Shown here: positions 12,097 through 21,974 of the stretch, one piece after another
Position numbering within the stretch: position 1 is the stretch's first letter
How the letters are laid out: every line of letters begins with the position of its first letter
Assembly (NCBI GenBank): GCA_024036415.1
Contig: JAMWET010000570.1
Location: 1-64,000, forward strand
Direction of reading: 5' to 3'
Length of the DNA stretch: 64,000 nt
From: Prochilodus magdalenae
Lineage: Eukaryota; Chordata; Actinopteri; Characiformes; Prochilodontidae
Notes under the pieces: model-generated
Told to the model about the DNA's origin: nothing
The model's database searches: none
The model's input: the letters and a program-made list of their open reading frames with translations, nothing else
Position numbers and translations under genes: made by a program

Positions 12097-15000
12097 ATGG
12101 AGAAGAAAGGGAAGCAGCAGAAACCAAAACCGAGGCCATCTATCAGTGTCTGCAGCATCCTCCAACACGAGCCCAAAGAACAGAAGACACCAAGCAATCC
12201 ACTTTAGGTAAGTAACGGATGAACAGCTGCATGGATGAATAAGTTAATAGTGCCTGGAGGTGTCTTGGTAATGGTGACGAATAACAAGAAAGGCGCTCAG
12301 ATCTAGCTCTCATGCCACCATCTTGGTCTCAGGATGGTAATAAATGTAATGCTAGTCAAATGCATGCCGATAATGTTGGTGTCTCTCTTGGGTGAACGTA
12401 AAGGGAGGAAGATGAAGTTTGTGCCCACTGCACTCATCACTCTCTTACTGGTCATTATCCTCATCATCTCAGCAGCGCACTGTAAGTTTTATCCTCCTTT
12501 TATATCTAATTAAAAATGCATAAGTTTCCCAGAACTCTTAAACTGCACACTGGCATTATGCTTATGTTGCAGCGGCTACTTGAATTTGGTGGCACTATAG
12601 TGTAAAAGAACAAAGAAGAATCTTAAGAAGAATCCACCTTAAATGGTCCAGCCTATACATTCTGGCACTGACATTCTGCTTCTTGTTGCCAACTGCTTGG
12701 TTGAATTGTTCCGTTCCACCTTAAATTGTCCAGCCTATACATTCTGGCACTGACATTCAGCTTCTTGTTTGCCAACTTCTTGGTTGAATTGTTCCGTTCC
12801 ACCTTAAATGGTGCAGCATTGCATTCTAGCACTGATATTCAACTTCTTATTAGTCAACTTCTTGGTTTAATTTTCCCATTCCCCCTTAAACGGTGCAGCA
12901 TTTAGATTCTGGCACTGATATTCAGCTTCTTATTCATCATCTTCTTGGTTGAATTATTCCGTTCCACCTTAAATTGTGCAGCATTTACATTCTGGCACTG
13001 ACATTCAGCCAATTCTTGATTGACAACCAACAACTATTCCACCTTAAATGGTGCAGCAGATATGTTATTTACCCGACATTCATCTTAATATCACTACTTC
13101 CTGTTTGCCAGCTTACTTTGTGAATTTTCTGGTTTCACTTATTTGGTGTCGCAGCGTTTAAGGTGGAATAGAATACTCACTGATGATGCTGGTGAATAGG
13201 GAGTTGATTTCAGACCTCACTGTCGCCCCTGGCTTTCTCACTGGGGGGCTCGGACCAAGATTCTGATAGCGTGTGTTGTAAGAAGTGCTATACAAATACA
13301 TTTGACTTGAAGTGACTTGATTTTTCACAGTTGTTAAAATGAATTGCTCATGAATGTCCTATCTCAGACTCTAGTCAATGTTTGTATGGTGGTTGTCAGA
13401 TAACCCTTTGGCCAAAATCATATTTTCACACAAGGCATTCTAAGGCAAAATCGTTTACCCAGACGTGTAGGTTCATTGGTAGATTTGGATGGTAAAATAC
13501 CATGGCTATGTTTACTGATTGGTCAAGACAAAGCATTGGGCCCGGCGCTCGCAGAGCTGAAATGCAAAGGAGGTTTATTTGCCATGTTCATAATCAAGCA
13601 CATCCGCAAAATCCAGGCAATCATAACAGAAGCAGTAATGCAGGGTCGTAGACAGCGAGACAGGTGGAGCTCGAGAACCAGAAGACAAAGCAGTCAGGCA
13701 AACAGGTTAAGGAGGAGGAGCTAAAGACAGAAGAGACAAAGATAAAGTCGAAGACAAAGGAGGCCAGACCCAGAGATACTAGCATAAGGCAAGAGACAGG
13801 TGTGTGTGTGTGTGAAGGGTCATACAGCAGGTGTGTAATGGGCGGCAGGTGAAACAAATCAGTACTTGGGCGAGCTAGACTGTGAATGATTGGTTGACTG
13901 GGGACATGTGCATGTGGTGTCTTTAGATAGTGAACTCTGGGAAATGGAGTCCTGTAGGTTTCAGGGAGACCTGGAGGCGTGACACTGATGTTGCAACCCC
14001 TGTTTCCCATCACCACAACTGGAAACACCTGTAAAACAAGGTCCCCATGTTTCTCTACCATGGCGCTCATATTTTACCTAAATGATGCCGGAATCTTGGA
14101 AAATTGTTGGAATTTTCTTTTAACATACTTAAAGAACTGAACTCTCTTGTTTAATTAAGGGTGTGGGCTATGGGTGCCAGTAAAGGTAAAGCTTCTTCTG
14201 CTGTCTAACTTCTACTTTCAGACGTTCACTTCAGACAGACGCTGGGAGGGGTTGACAAATAGAGGACCAGCAAAAGTGCAGTACAGTCAACGTAAATCTG
14301 TTACGACGTCCTAAGCTGGAGTTCTTAACTGGAACACACATAGATCACTTTAGTTTCATTAGTAATCCTGAGATACAGTACAGTGCTACTGGCTTTAGCT
14401 GCTAGCATTGAATGAAACATGGATATTTCTACCTGGGATTTATGCTGGGGCTACAAATACACTCATCATCAAAATGCACCCAGAAGGAATCAGCCAGCGG
14501 GAATGAAACTTGGTGGGTAGATCTGACATTATTGGACACGTGAAAGCCAGGTGTCACTCCAACTCCACCCCTACCGCACCATCTGCAGGAACCGTGAGAA
14601 CATTCAAGGTGCATGGTATCTCAGGGCACCATTAGGAACTTCTACAACTCCATGCTGAGATGTCTGGCATGTTGGGTTAGCCATACTGCGAGACAGACTT
14701 CTGTATGTGTAGCTCAAATGAATATTGATCATCTCAGTCTACATGTATCATCATTTATTGTTCCTGGTAATTGCAGTCCCACACCTCCTTCTGGGAGCAG
14801 CTGTTCTTTTGATGATGAGTGTATAAGCCCTGCTTGTGCATGTTAACGGCCAGGTGATTATACCTGAATGTACCCATGGCGTTCCCAATGTGAAGGTGAA
14901 GGTGGTTTGTGTTTGGTATGCTCTGTGACTTTACAGAAAGCTGCTCCATGAGAATGTGTTCTATCTGTTCTGGGCTGATCATGGTGACTGCAGCACTGCT

Positions 15001-17733
15001 GAAAGATTCTGTGCCAAGAGACGTGCCAATCTTGCCACAGTGACTCAAGGCAACACGGTAAACACACGGACATGCACATGTTTCCATTAATGCCATTTTC
15101 TTGCCATTTCCATGGTGTTCTGTATTACCCTTCAGCCCTGCAGTGGTAAAGCGGCCACTGGAGTTCTACTGGGCTGAACAGTTTTGAGCACCAGTGCCTA
15201 AATGTTCCAGGGACATTTCCACACCAGCATGGTTTGACTTAAAACCTTTTAAAACTGGGCTCAATGCAGTTAGCTATGCCAGCTATGCTCACTAGCCACA
15301 GCTTTAGTGATCTAAGCTTAGATGACACTGGCTGAACTCTGAGGAAGGCTAGCCATCTCCTCTCCCCTGGCCTATCTTAGCATAGTTAATAGGGTTGCAA
15401 CAAATTATCATTTTGGTAGTCAACTAATCTGACTGATTGGTGTCGGAGTGACAGAAAGCTGAAATCAAACCTGTTCTGAAGTGTTTTAAGCTGTAGCTTG
15501 TTAAGCTAACATGAGGGTAAGGTGTCGCCCTCAAAAGTATAGGGTCAGTTCCAATACGTAAGATCACCCGTTTAGAGGTGGTCTCATTTAGAGTCATAAC
15601 TGAGATCACAAATTTGAATATCTGTTATAATGACATTCGGTTTACCTGATAAACAAAGGCAAGAAACCTGTGTCGGACTGACAGCCGGAATCAACTACTT
15701 TAGAGGTGGTGCTGTGTGTATAACAATTCGCTGGTTAGCAGTTAGCACATCTTCAATGCAGTTTTTCTCAGCATCACCTGGATATAGCAGCACAGCAGAT
15801 GGAAAAAGAAAACATAACCGGCAGGAGTCTGCACCAGACCGGAACGGCACAATGGCGCTATGTTCAGACTACCAGCGGAAATCCGATTTCAGTCATATCC
15901 AGATTGTATCCAGTCTTGTTTTTGAAAGGCTGGACCTGAAAAAAAACACAAGAATTCAGTTAACTATTGATAACCACATCCAACCCATGGTCAAAAGTGG
16001 TTTGAAATGGGATTCCAATCAGATTTTTACAGATACGTCTCAGTCTGGGAAAGTGTCTTGACCAGTTTTGACAGAGCGATTGTTCGGAGGGTAAAATGAT
16101 GCCCCTCCGTTTTTCCAGTCTCCGTGTATGAAATCCATGCCTGGTAACCACGTTCTTACCGCAGCATCCCAGATTGGTTAGTGATGTCTGGACACAGAAA
16201 TCCCATCTGATCACACACAAGTAAGGTGTGTACATTCGTCTTACAAGATCTGGTCTAAAATTTAAGTCTGATTTGCCAGCAGTCTGAACACAGCTGTGTC
16301 TCCAACATGACAGGATTGGGATCATTGTTTTCTTGTCCATTCTTGGAATTTTTTGAGGAACATCCAGAAGATCAGTCTTAGTTTTACCACAATTTCTTGC
16401 ACATATATAACATTTCTGTCACTATTTATTTATACAATATGTATTAATATCTCCCAATCATAATCTAGACTAAACTGGACAGATTGTCTTTATGGAACTG
16501 ATCAGGCCACACTGTTATTTCCTTTATAGTAACCGCCCCATTGTACAGTATATGTAAATATACTGAAAAAATATACTATAAAAAATATACACCTGTATTG
16601 ATCTGATATGAATGTATGAATGTGTGATTGTGCTTGTGTGTGCATCTATAGGACTGGCTGCAGAAACAGACCACAGGAAAACACCTACTTGTGAAGAAGG
16701 GCCAGTCAGACGGATCTGGAGACTTTGACTCCACATTTATGGTACTCGCCACAGTCTTTACACTGCAGTAAATTCAGCTGGCTAGCTGACTACCATTCCA
16801 CAACTTTCAGTTGAAGACCATGATCACTAGCAGTGGCTAGAGGCCTCCTTTAGGGATTGCTTCCAGAACGAGTTCAGTCTTAACAGACTGAGTTCAGTAG
16901 CAGCGTGCTTTACCTCTCTGCATTCCACTTTGCATTGCACTTGGTGATGTAAGTTACTGTTGTTCCCAGTCGCTTCCACTATGGTATAATCCCACTGACA
17001 GTTGACTGCGGAATATTTAATAGTGAGGAAATTTCACGACTGGTCTTGTTGCACAGGTGGCATCCTATCACGGTACCACGCTGGAATTCACTGAGCTCCT
17101 GGGAGCGGCCTATTCTCTCGCTAATGTCTGTAGGAGCAGTCTGCATGTCTAGGTGCTTGGTTTTATACACCTGTGGCCATGGAAGTGATTGGAACACCTG
17201 AATTCAATGATTTGGATGGGGGAGTGAATACTTTTGGCAATATAGTATACATAGGACCGTTCAAACATATGAGCAAATGACAACTGCCTGTCAAGCAACC
17301 AGTGCCACCATGTGGTCAAAAATGAAAGTAACAGGTGTATAAAATGAAATGTAGTAGACCACCCTGTGGAGTTCAGATCTACCACACCTTGCTCTGATGT
17401 TTGGATGCTTCTGGTGTGTTAGATCTCCAGGACTGTACAGCTCTGCCTCATTTAGTTGAAGCAGTCCTGTTAAAACAGGAACACACAATGTTCAGGGAAG
17501 TGGTCCTACAGGACCACCCTTCTACACTAACTAAATGACACTGGAGGATTGTGAACCATTGGAAAGTGTAGTGAGATGTAGGGATCCACCATGTTTCTCT
17601 GTTCAGAGTATCTTTTCTTACCGTGATGCCATTCTTTTTCCAGGATGAAGATGTTTCTGAGTGTGACCTCCTTGACGAGACCCCTGAGCAGGCAGAGGGA
17701 TGGGTGTGTGAGAGAGCAGCACGGATATCATGA
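12097..17733 (+). CDS. candidate small single-pass membrane protein gene (spliced, model incomplete)
   Basis: I do not recognise the family. Two 3' exons look real. 16,652-16,741 (90 bp, between CATCTATAG and GTACTC) encodes DWLQKQTTGKHLLVKKG and then an acidic/Ser stretch ending DSTFM. 17,644-17,733 (90 bp, after TTTTTCCAG) encodes DEDVSECDLLDETPEQ... and stops at TGA. Both are phase 0 and join in frame. Upstream, about 12,340-12,483 encodes a basic stretch (GERKGRKMKFV) followed by a ~19-residue hydrophobic segment (LITLLLVIILIISAA), then a GTAAGT donor in phase 1. A possible first exon begins at ATG 12,097 in a good start context (MEKKGKQQKPKPRPSISVCS). It reaches TAG exactly at its GTAAGT donor (12,205-12,207). 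The phase mismatch between the membrane exon and 16,652 means an exon is missing or mis-bounded. This would be a small protein with a cytosolic basic end and an acidic tail. Confidence 0.4.
12634..13070. repeat. ~82-bp minisatellite, five to six diverged copies
   Basis: The start phrase CCACCTTAAAT recurs at 12634, 12716, 12799, about 12881, 12964 and 13039, a period of 82-83 bp with a shorter last unit. Each unit also contains ATTCTGGCACTGACATTCAG. It lies in what would be an intron of the candidate membrane-protein gene. Confidence 0.9.
13540..13990. mobile_element. possible non-autonomous interspersed element
   Basis: The phrases GCAAAGGAGGTTTATTTGCC at the start and GGAGACCTGGAGGCGTGACA at the end, with a purine-rich body, resemble common fish interspersed repeats. 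A frame reading many Lys/Glu/Arg codons is low complexity and not convincing as a gene. I could not define inverted repeats or a target duplication. Confidence 0.3.
14446..14840. mobile_element. ~0.4-kb element with ~50-bp terminal inverted repeats
   Basis: The left end (GGGCTACAAATACACTCATC then ATCAAAATGCACCCAGAAGG) matches the reverse complement of the right end at about 14,786-14,839 (TCCTTCTGGGAGCAGCTG..., then GATGATGAGTGTATAAGCCC) with a few gaps. The 290-bp interior has no coding frame. This fits a MITE-like non-autonomous DNA transposon. I could not read a target-site duplication with certainty. Confidence 0.6.
15855..16300. mobile_element. possible MITE with short inverted repeats
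   Basis: TGTTCAGACTACCAGCGGAAAT near 15,860 is answered by an inverted, slightly diverged ATTTGCCAGCAGTCTGAACA near 16,270-16,290. The interior has no convincing protein. The boundaries are approximate. Confidence 0.4.
16975..17252 (-). mobile_element. Tc1-like element, 5' end with helix-turn-helix
   Basis: The right edge carries ATACTTTTGGCAATATAGTA (17,228-17,247), a terminal sequence seen again at 59,313. The - strand then encodes SQELSEFQRGTVIGCHLCNK and SREISSLLNIPQSTVSGII, the N-terminal helix-turn-helix of a Tc1-type transposase. The catalytic part is absent, so this is a truncated copy. Confidence 0.8.
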
Positions 17734-17784
17734 CTGTGTATCCGGTTGAATGGAATCTAATTGTTTGCTAGGTTTGCAAGTGGC

Positions 17785-17790
17785 AATAAA
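17785..17790 (+). terminator. poly(A) signal AATAAA of the candidate membrane-protein gene
   Basis: AATAAA lies 52 bp after the stop codon at 17,733. A second AATAAA lies near 17,905. The position suits 3'-end formation of the + strand gene. Confidence 0.5.
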
Positions 17791-17799
17791 CACACCCCT

Positions 17800-18915
17800 C
17801 TCTCAGCCTTGCCCTGAGAGCCCTTCTGTATTACACATGCACTGTAGCTGTTGCTTTCTCAGTCCACCAGGTGGTAGCAGAGATCTAGGAGTGTTTTCAT
17901 GTGCAATAAAGAGGTGCAGGAATTAATTCCAGCATTCCTGAGAGGCAATCCACATAATCCTTTCAGGCATCATATTGATATAATTGGATAATACTGTAAC
18001 CAGTACACTTTAATATCTCCTATTAGTAGTAGATTTATAATGTTATGGATGGAGCGATAGTGATGAAACCTCCACAATACCTTTCAAACAGTTCAGCTCA
18101 GTGTGGTTTTATTTCCGGTCAGTCTATATACACCTGCTGACTGGAGAGCAGGTTCGGAATCTGATGTATGCCTCCCTTCACACTCTTCTTTAGAATCTGA
18201 CCACATGGGTTTCAGGTCAAATAAGTTACAGGAGTTTACAGAAGTCTAATGTGTCCCTCAGGACTAAGTGTATCTAAAGAATATATGACAATAAAAATGA
18301 TTTATATATACCTGACCTACACAGTTTTTAAATAGCAGTATGTGTGTGCAGTATTGACAGTAAAATAATAACTGAGGCTCACAGTGTATCAATACCACAT
18401 ACGCAGTCAAGATTGGGATCGTCCCCTGGAATGCTGAGACCTTTACCAAGAGCTGTACTGAACTACATAACAAAGGCATATACTGCGCTGTCTCATCTTT
18501 TCACTTTTGGAAGCCAGATTTTTGCTCAGGTGTTTGAGGCATGATGCTCCACTGTCCAGTTAAGAGGCAGTACTGGACCATTAAGCCAGTTAAAAACTCG
18601 AGGAAAGATTAGTTTTATAAGTACACTGCAAATAAAAGACTATTAATAGGCAAAGGTTAATAATTTAATAATGTAAAAATGACCTAATGATTTAATAAGT
18701 CTCAGGCCCCTAGAATACGGCACTCCTGCTAAGGAGGTTAGGTTTAATATTATACAGCTCAGGTCCCGTGTTTTAGACACTCAGTGAATCATTTAATAAA
18801 GGTTCAATCAACAGTCAAACTTACTTTCTAGTCATAATTTGTAATGTGAACAGTCATGTATTCATGAGAACGACTATTCGACGTTCTCTAAGCTGAGTGG
18901 GACGTGAGGTTTCCC
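17800..18915. other. no gene recognised
   Basis: No known family, no clear repeat. AT-rich with scattered short frames. Confidence 0.35.
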
Positions 18916-20165
18916 CTATTTATGATCTACGATGGCAGAAATGATGGTACCCCTAACTAAATATTTTGTTGCACAACCTTTTGAGGGAATCACTGCAATC
19001 AAACTATTCCTGTATCTGTCAATGATACTTCTGCATCTCTCAGCAGGTATTTTGGCCCACTCCTTATGAGCAAACTGCTCTAGTTCTCTCAGGTTTGAAG
19101 GGTGCCTTTTCCAGACGGCATGTTTCAGCTCCTTCCAGAGATGCTCAATAGGATTTAGGTCAGGACTCATAAAAGGCCACTTCAGAATAGTCCAGTGTTT
19201 TCCTCTTAGCCATTCTTGGGTGTTTTTAGATGTGTGTTTTGGGTCATTATCCTGTTGCAAGACCCATGACCTGCGACTGAGACCAAGCTTTCTGACACTG
19301 GGCAGCACATTTCTCTCTAGAATTCCTTGATAGTCTTGAGATTTCATTGTAGTCAAGTTCCATTTTTGTCTCATCTGTCCATAGGATATTGTCCCAGAAG
19401 CTTTGTGGCTTGTCAACATGTAGTTTGGCAAATTCCAGTCTGGCTTTTTTAACAATGGTGTCCTCGTTGGTCGTCTCCCATTAAGTCCACTTTGACTGAA
19501 ATATCGATGAATGGTGCGATCTGACACTGATGTTCCTTGAGCTTGAAGTTCACCTTTAATCTCTTTAGAGGTTTTTCGTTGCTCTTTTGTTACCATTTGT
19601 ATTATCTGTCTCTTTGATTTTTCATCAATTTTCCTTCTGTGTCCACGTCCAGGGAGGTGGGCTACAGTCCCATGGATCTTAAATTTCGGAATAATATATG
19701 CAGCTGTGGTCACAGGAACATCAAGCTGCTTGGAGATGGTCTTATAACCTTTACCTTTAACATGCTTGTCTTATCATTTTCTTTCTAATGTCCTGAGACA
19801 ACTCTATCCTTTGCTTCCTCTGGTCCATGTTGAGTGTGGTACACACCTTGTCACCAAACAGCACAGTGACTACCTGTAGCCCTATATATAGGCCCACCGA
19901 CTGATTACAAGACTGTAGACACCTGGGGTTGTTTCAGGGGTAATATCATTTCTGTCCAGGCCTGTTTCAGGAGTTTTTTTTTTTTATAATTCTGTTGAAG
20001 CATGGTTGAAAAGCAATATCTGACTTTCATTTGTTCATTTTCATAGAATTTTTACTTATTAATTAATCAATTACTTTTGTCAGATTTAAGTTATTTCTGT
20101 TACCATTGTGGGTTTTTCTTTCATTAACCGAGGGGTTCCAACAATTTTGTCCACATGTGTATCAT
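18916..20165 (-). mobile_element. Tc1-like transposon with decayed transposase (265-codon frame is misleading)
   Basis: The - strand holds a long open frame (19,713-18,916). It starts in the second helix-turn-helix (RGHRRKIDEKSKRQIIQMV) and later shows the second catalytic Asp (VLQQDNDPKHTS), the third catalytic residue (SPDLNPIEHLWKELK) and a WAKIPAERC tail. Between about 19,310 and 19,435 the frame is wrong. The neighbouring frame carries SFWDNILWTDETKMELD, the first-Asp region. The segment after it is deleted, so the long frame joins two parts by compensating shifts. The true start would be ATG at 19,828, but stops follow it. One terminal repeat is visible at about 20,130-20,160 (AACAATTTTGTCCACATGTG). 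Inactive. Confidence 0.85.
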
Positions 20166-20650
20166 GGGCTCATGTAGGCAGAGCTCATCTGCATGTCTAA
20201 GACAAACCCAGGTGCTAGATTGGTAAAGATACGGTGACAGTATTTCATAAATATAATTTACCACGCTGGTTTAAAACCTGATATAATAGATTACTGAACA
20301 CGGATACAAGTCTACTAGACATTTAACAGAAACAGGGAGAAACATTAACACCACGTAGAACACTTTTTCTCAACCAGTCTCAACCAATCACCACTGTTCT
20401 ATAGCTGTTCTATAAATGTATGTGTATGTATTATGTATTAGTTATGGTGAGAGATAACTAAATGGGTTTGTATGTAACTAGTTAAATTCTTCACTGAATC
20501 AGCTGCACTTACACATTACACACATCACTGCTTCTGGTTCATTTACCTGATACTGATATTGGTGAGTATACATGACATCAAGCTTTATTTAAATTCATAC
20601 ACATACATTTCAAATCTTCAGTGTAGTGTTTAATATGATTAGAAATGTAA
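20166..20650. other. no gene recognised
   Basis: AT-rich flank of the Merlin-type transposon. No coding or repeat family identified. Confidence 0.35.
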
Positions 20651-20658
20651 AAGATTAC
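20651..20658. repeat. left copy of 8-bp target-site duplication AAGATTAC
   Basis: AAGATTAC lies immediately before the terminal GGTAACACTTTC of the transposon. The identical octamer follows the other end at 29,390-29,397. An 8-bp duplication agrees with the Merlin superfamily (8-9 bp) and also with hAT; the encoded transposase decides for Merlin. Confidence 0.9.
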
Positions 20659-21060
20659 GGTAACACTTTCTATGAATCAGGTATCCATAATGCATTATAA
20701 ATGCATTCATAAACATCTATAAAGCATTCATAATGCTTTATAATACTTGACATAAGCCTTTGTAACTCTACATAAATGTTTATAATCACAGACATAAAAC
20801 GTTATAACATCACAGTATAAGGCTTTATAGCACAAAGTGCTATAATGCATTATAATATGTATATATTTCCAGTTCTTAATATTGCTGCTGAGACCCGTAT
20901 CATAAAGCTTTATAACAAATGTTAAGTTTATTTACATGATGCTTTAAAGATCCACAGTGATGCCCTCACTCAAACTGGTATACTTTTTAATGGTTCCAAG
21001 TATTTTAAAAATAAAAATGATTTTGTAAGTGCACATAACCTTTAATGAACACCTATAAGG

Positions 21061-21540
21061 TCTCTTTACAGACTTTAGGTAAAGTGATGTTATTGATCAC
21101 CTCTATATGTGCTCATAACACCTTATAAATCATTATAAGGTCTCTTTACAGACTTTAGGTAAAGTGATGTTATTGATCACCTCTATATGTGCTCATAACA
21201 CCTTATAAATCATTATAAGGTCTCTTTACAGACTTTAGTTAAAGTGATGTTATTGATCACCTCTATATGTGCTCATAACACCTTATAAATCATTATAAGG
21301 TCTCTTTACAGACTTTAGTTAAAGTGATGTTATTGATCACCTCTATATGTGCTCATAACACCTTATAAATCATTATAAGGTCTCTTTACAGACTTTAGGT
21401 AAAGTGATGTTATTGATCACCTCTATATGTGCTCATAACACCTTATAAATCATTATAAGGTCTCTTTACAGACTTTAGGTAAAGTGATGTTATTGATCAC
21501 CTCTATATGTGCTCATAACACCTTATAAATCATTGTAAGT
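21061..21540. repeat. six 80-bp tandem units in the left TIR
   Basis: The phrase TCTCTTTACAGACTTTAG begins at 21061, 21141, 21221, 21301, 21381 and 21461, exactly 80 bp apart. Units are nearly identical (GTAAAG versus TTAAAG variants). A diverged seventh start (GCTCTTCACAGACTTTAAG) follows at about 21,541. Each unit contains TTATTGATCACCTCTATATG and ACACCTTATAAATCATTATA. Confidence 0.97.
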
Positions 21541-21634
21541 GCTCTTCACAGACTTTAAGTAAAGTGAGACTGTCTTACGTACATCTAAACAGAAAAGTAC
21601 CAGAATCACTAGTTTGTACTTTGAACAGAGGTTC

Positions 21635-21640
21635 TTTATT
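21635..21640 (-). terminator. poly(A) signal for the transposase gene, inside the TIR
   Basis: TTTATT on the + strand reads AATAAA on the - strand, about 335 bp past the transposase stop, within the last 15 bp of the TIR. The same sequence in the other TIR serves the + strand gene. Confidence 0.6.
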
Positions 21641-21974
21641 GACAACATTTTTAACTTCAACATAATTTAATATCAACATTATTTAACATCAAATGTCTAT
21701 AGTCCAGTTATTTAAAAAAACAGTGTATAAAAAATGCAACATTACAAAGTTTAAATGAGATAAACACCACAAATATTTTTATAGGTACTGTCTATTTCAT
21801 CTTACATTTTGCAAAACATTACACAACCATAAATACTTTTCTGTTTGTAATCAACATATTGTCATGAATAGTACAGCAAATATTAGTACAATTTCAATAC
21901 TTATTCTAAGATATGATTTATACAACATTCATCTTGTTGTATGAATGAAAATTCAGAATATTCATCAAAATCAT

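Larger units (their letters stand above)
20659..21645 (+). repeat. left terminal inverted repeat (~987 bp)
   Basis: It pairs with 28,413-29,389 on the opposite strand. The outer ~400 bp is unique and rich in ATAATGCATTAT / TTATAA palindromic words. Next come six 80-bp units. Then an inner ~105 bp ends in GTTCTTTATTGACAA, where identity with the other TIR stops. I see only scattered differences between the two TIRs. Confidence 0.9.

Noticed and set aside
18916..19713. 265-codon Tc1 frame as an active transposase
   Set aside because: The first-Asp segment is out of frame, a central segment is deleted and the N-terminal helix-turn-helix has stops.
21061..21540. Regular 80-bp repeats as a CRISPR array
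   Set aside because: Repeats are contiguous without unique spacers, occur as mirrored arrays in transposon TIRs, and the genome is eukaryotic.
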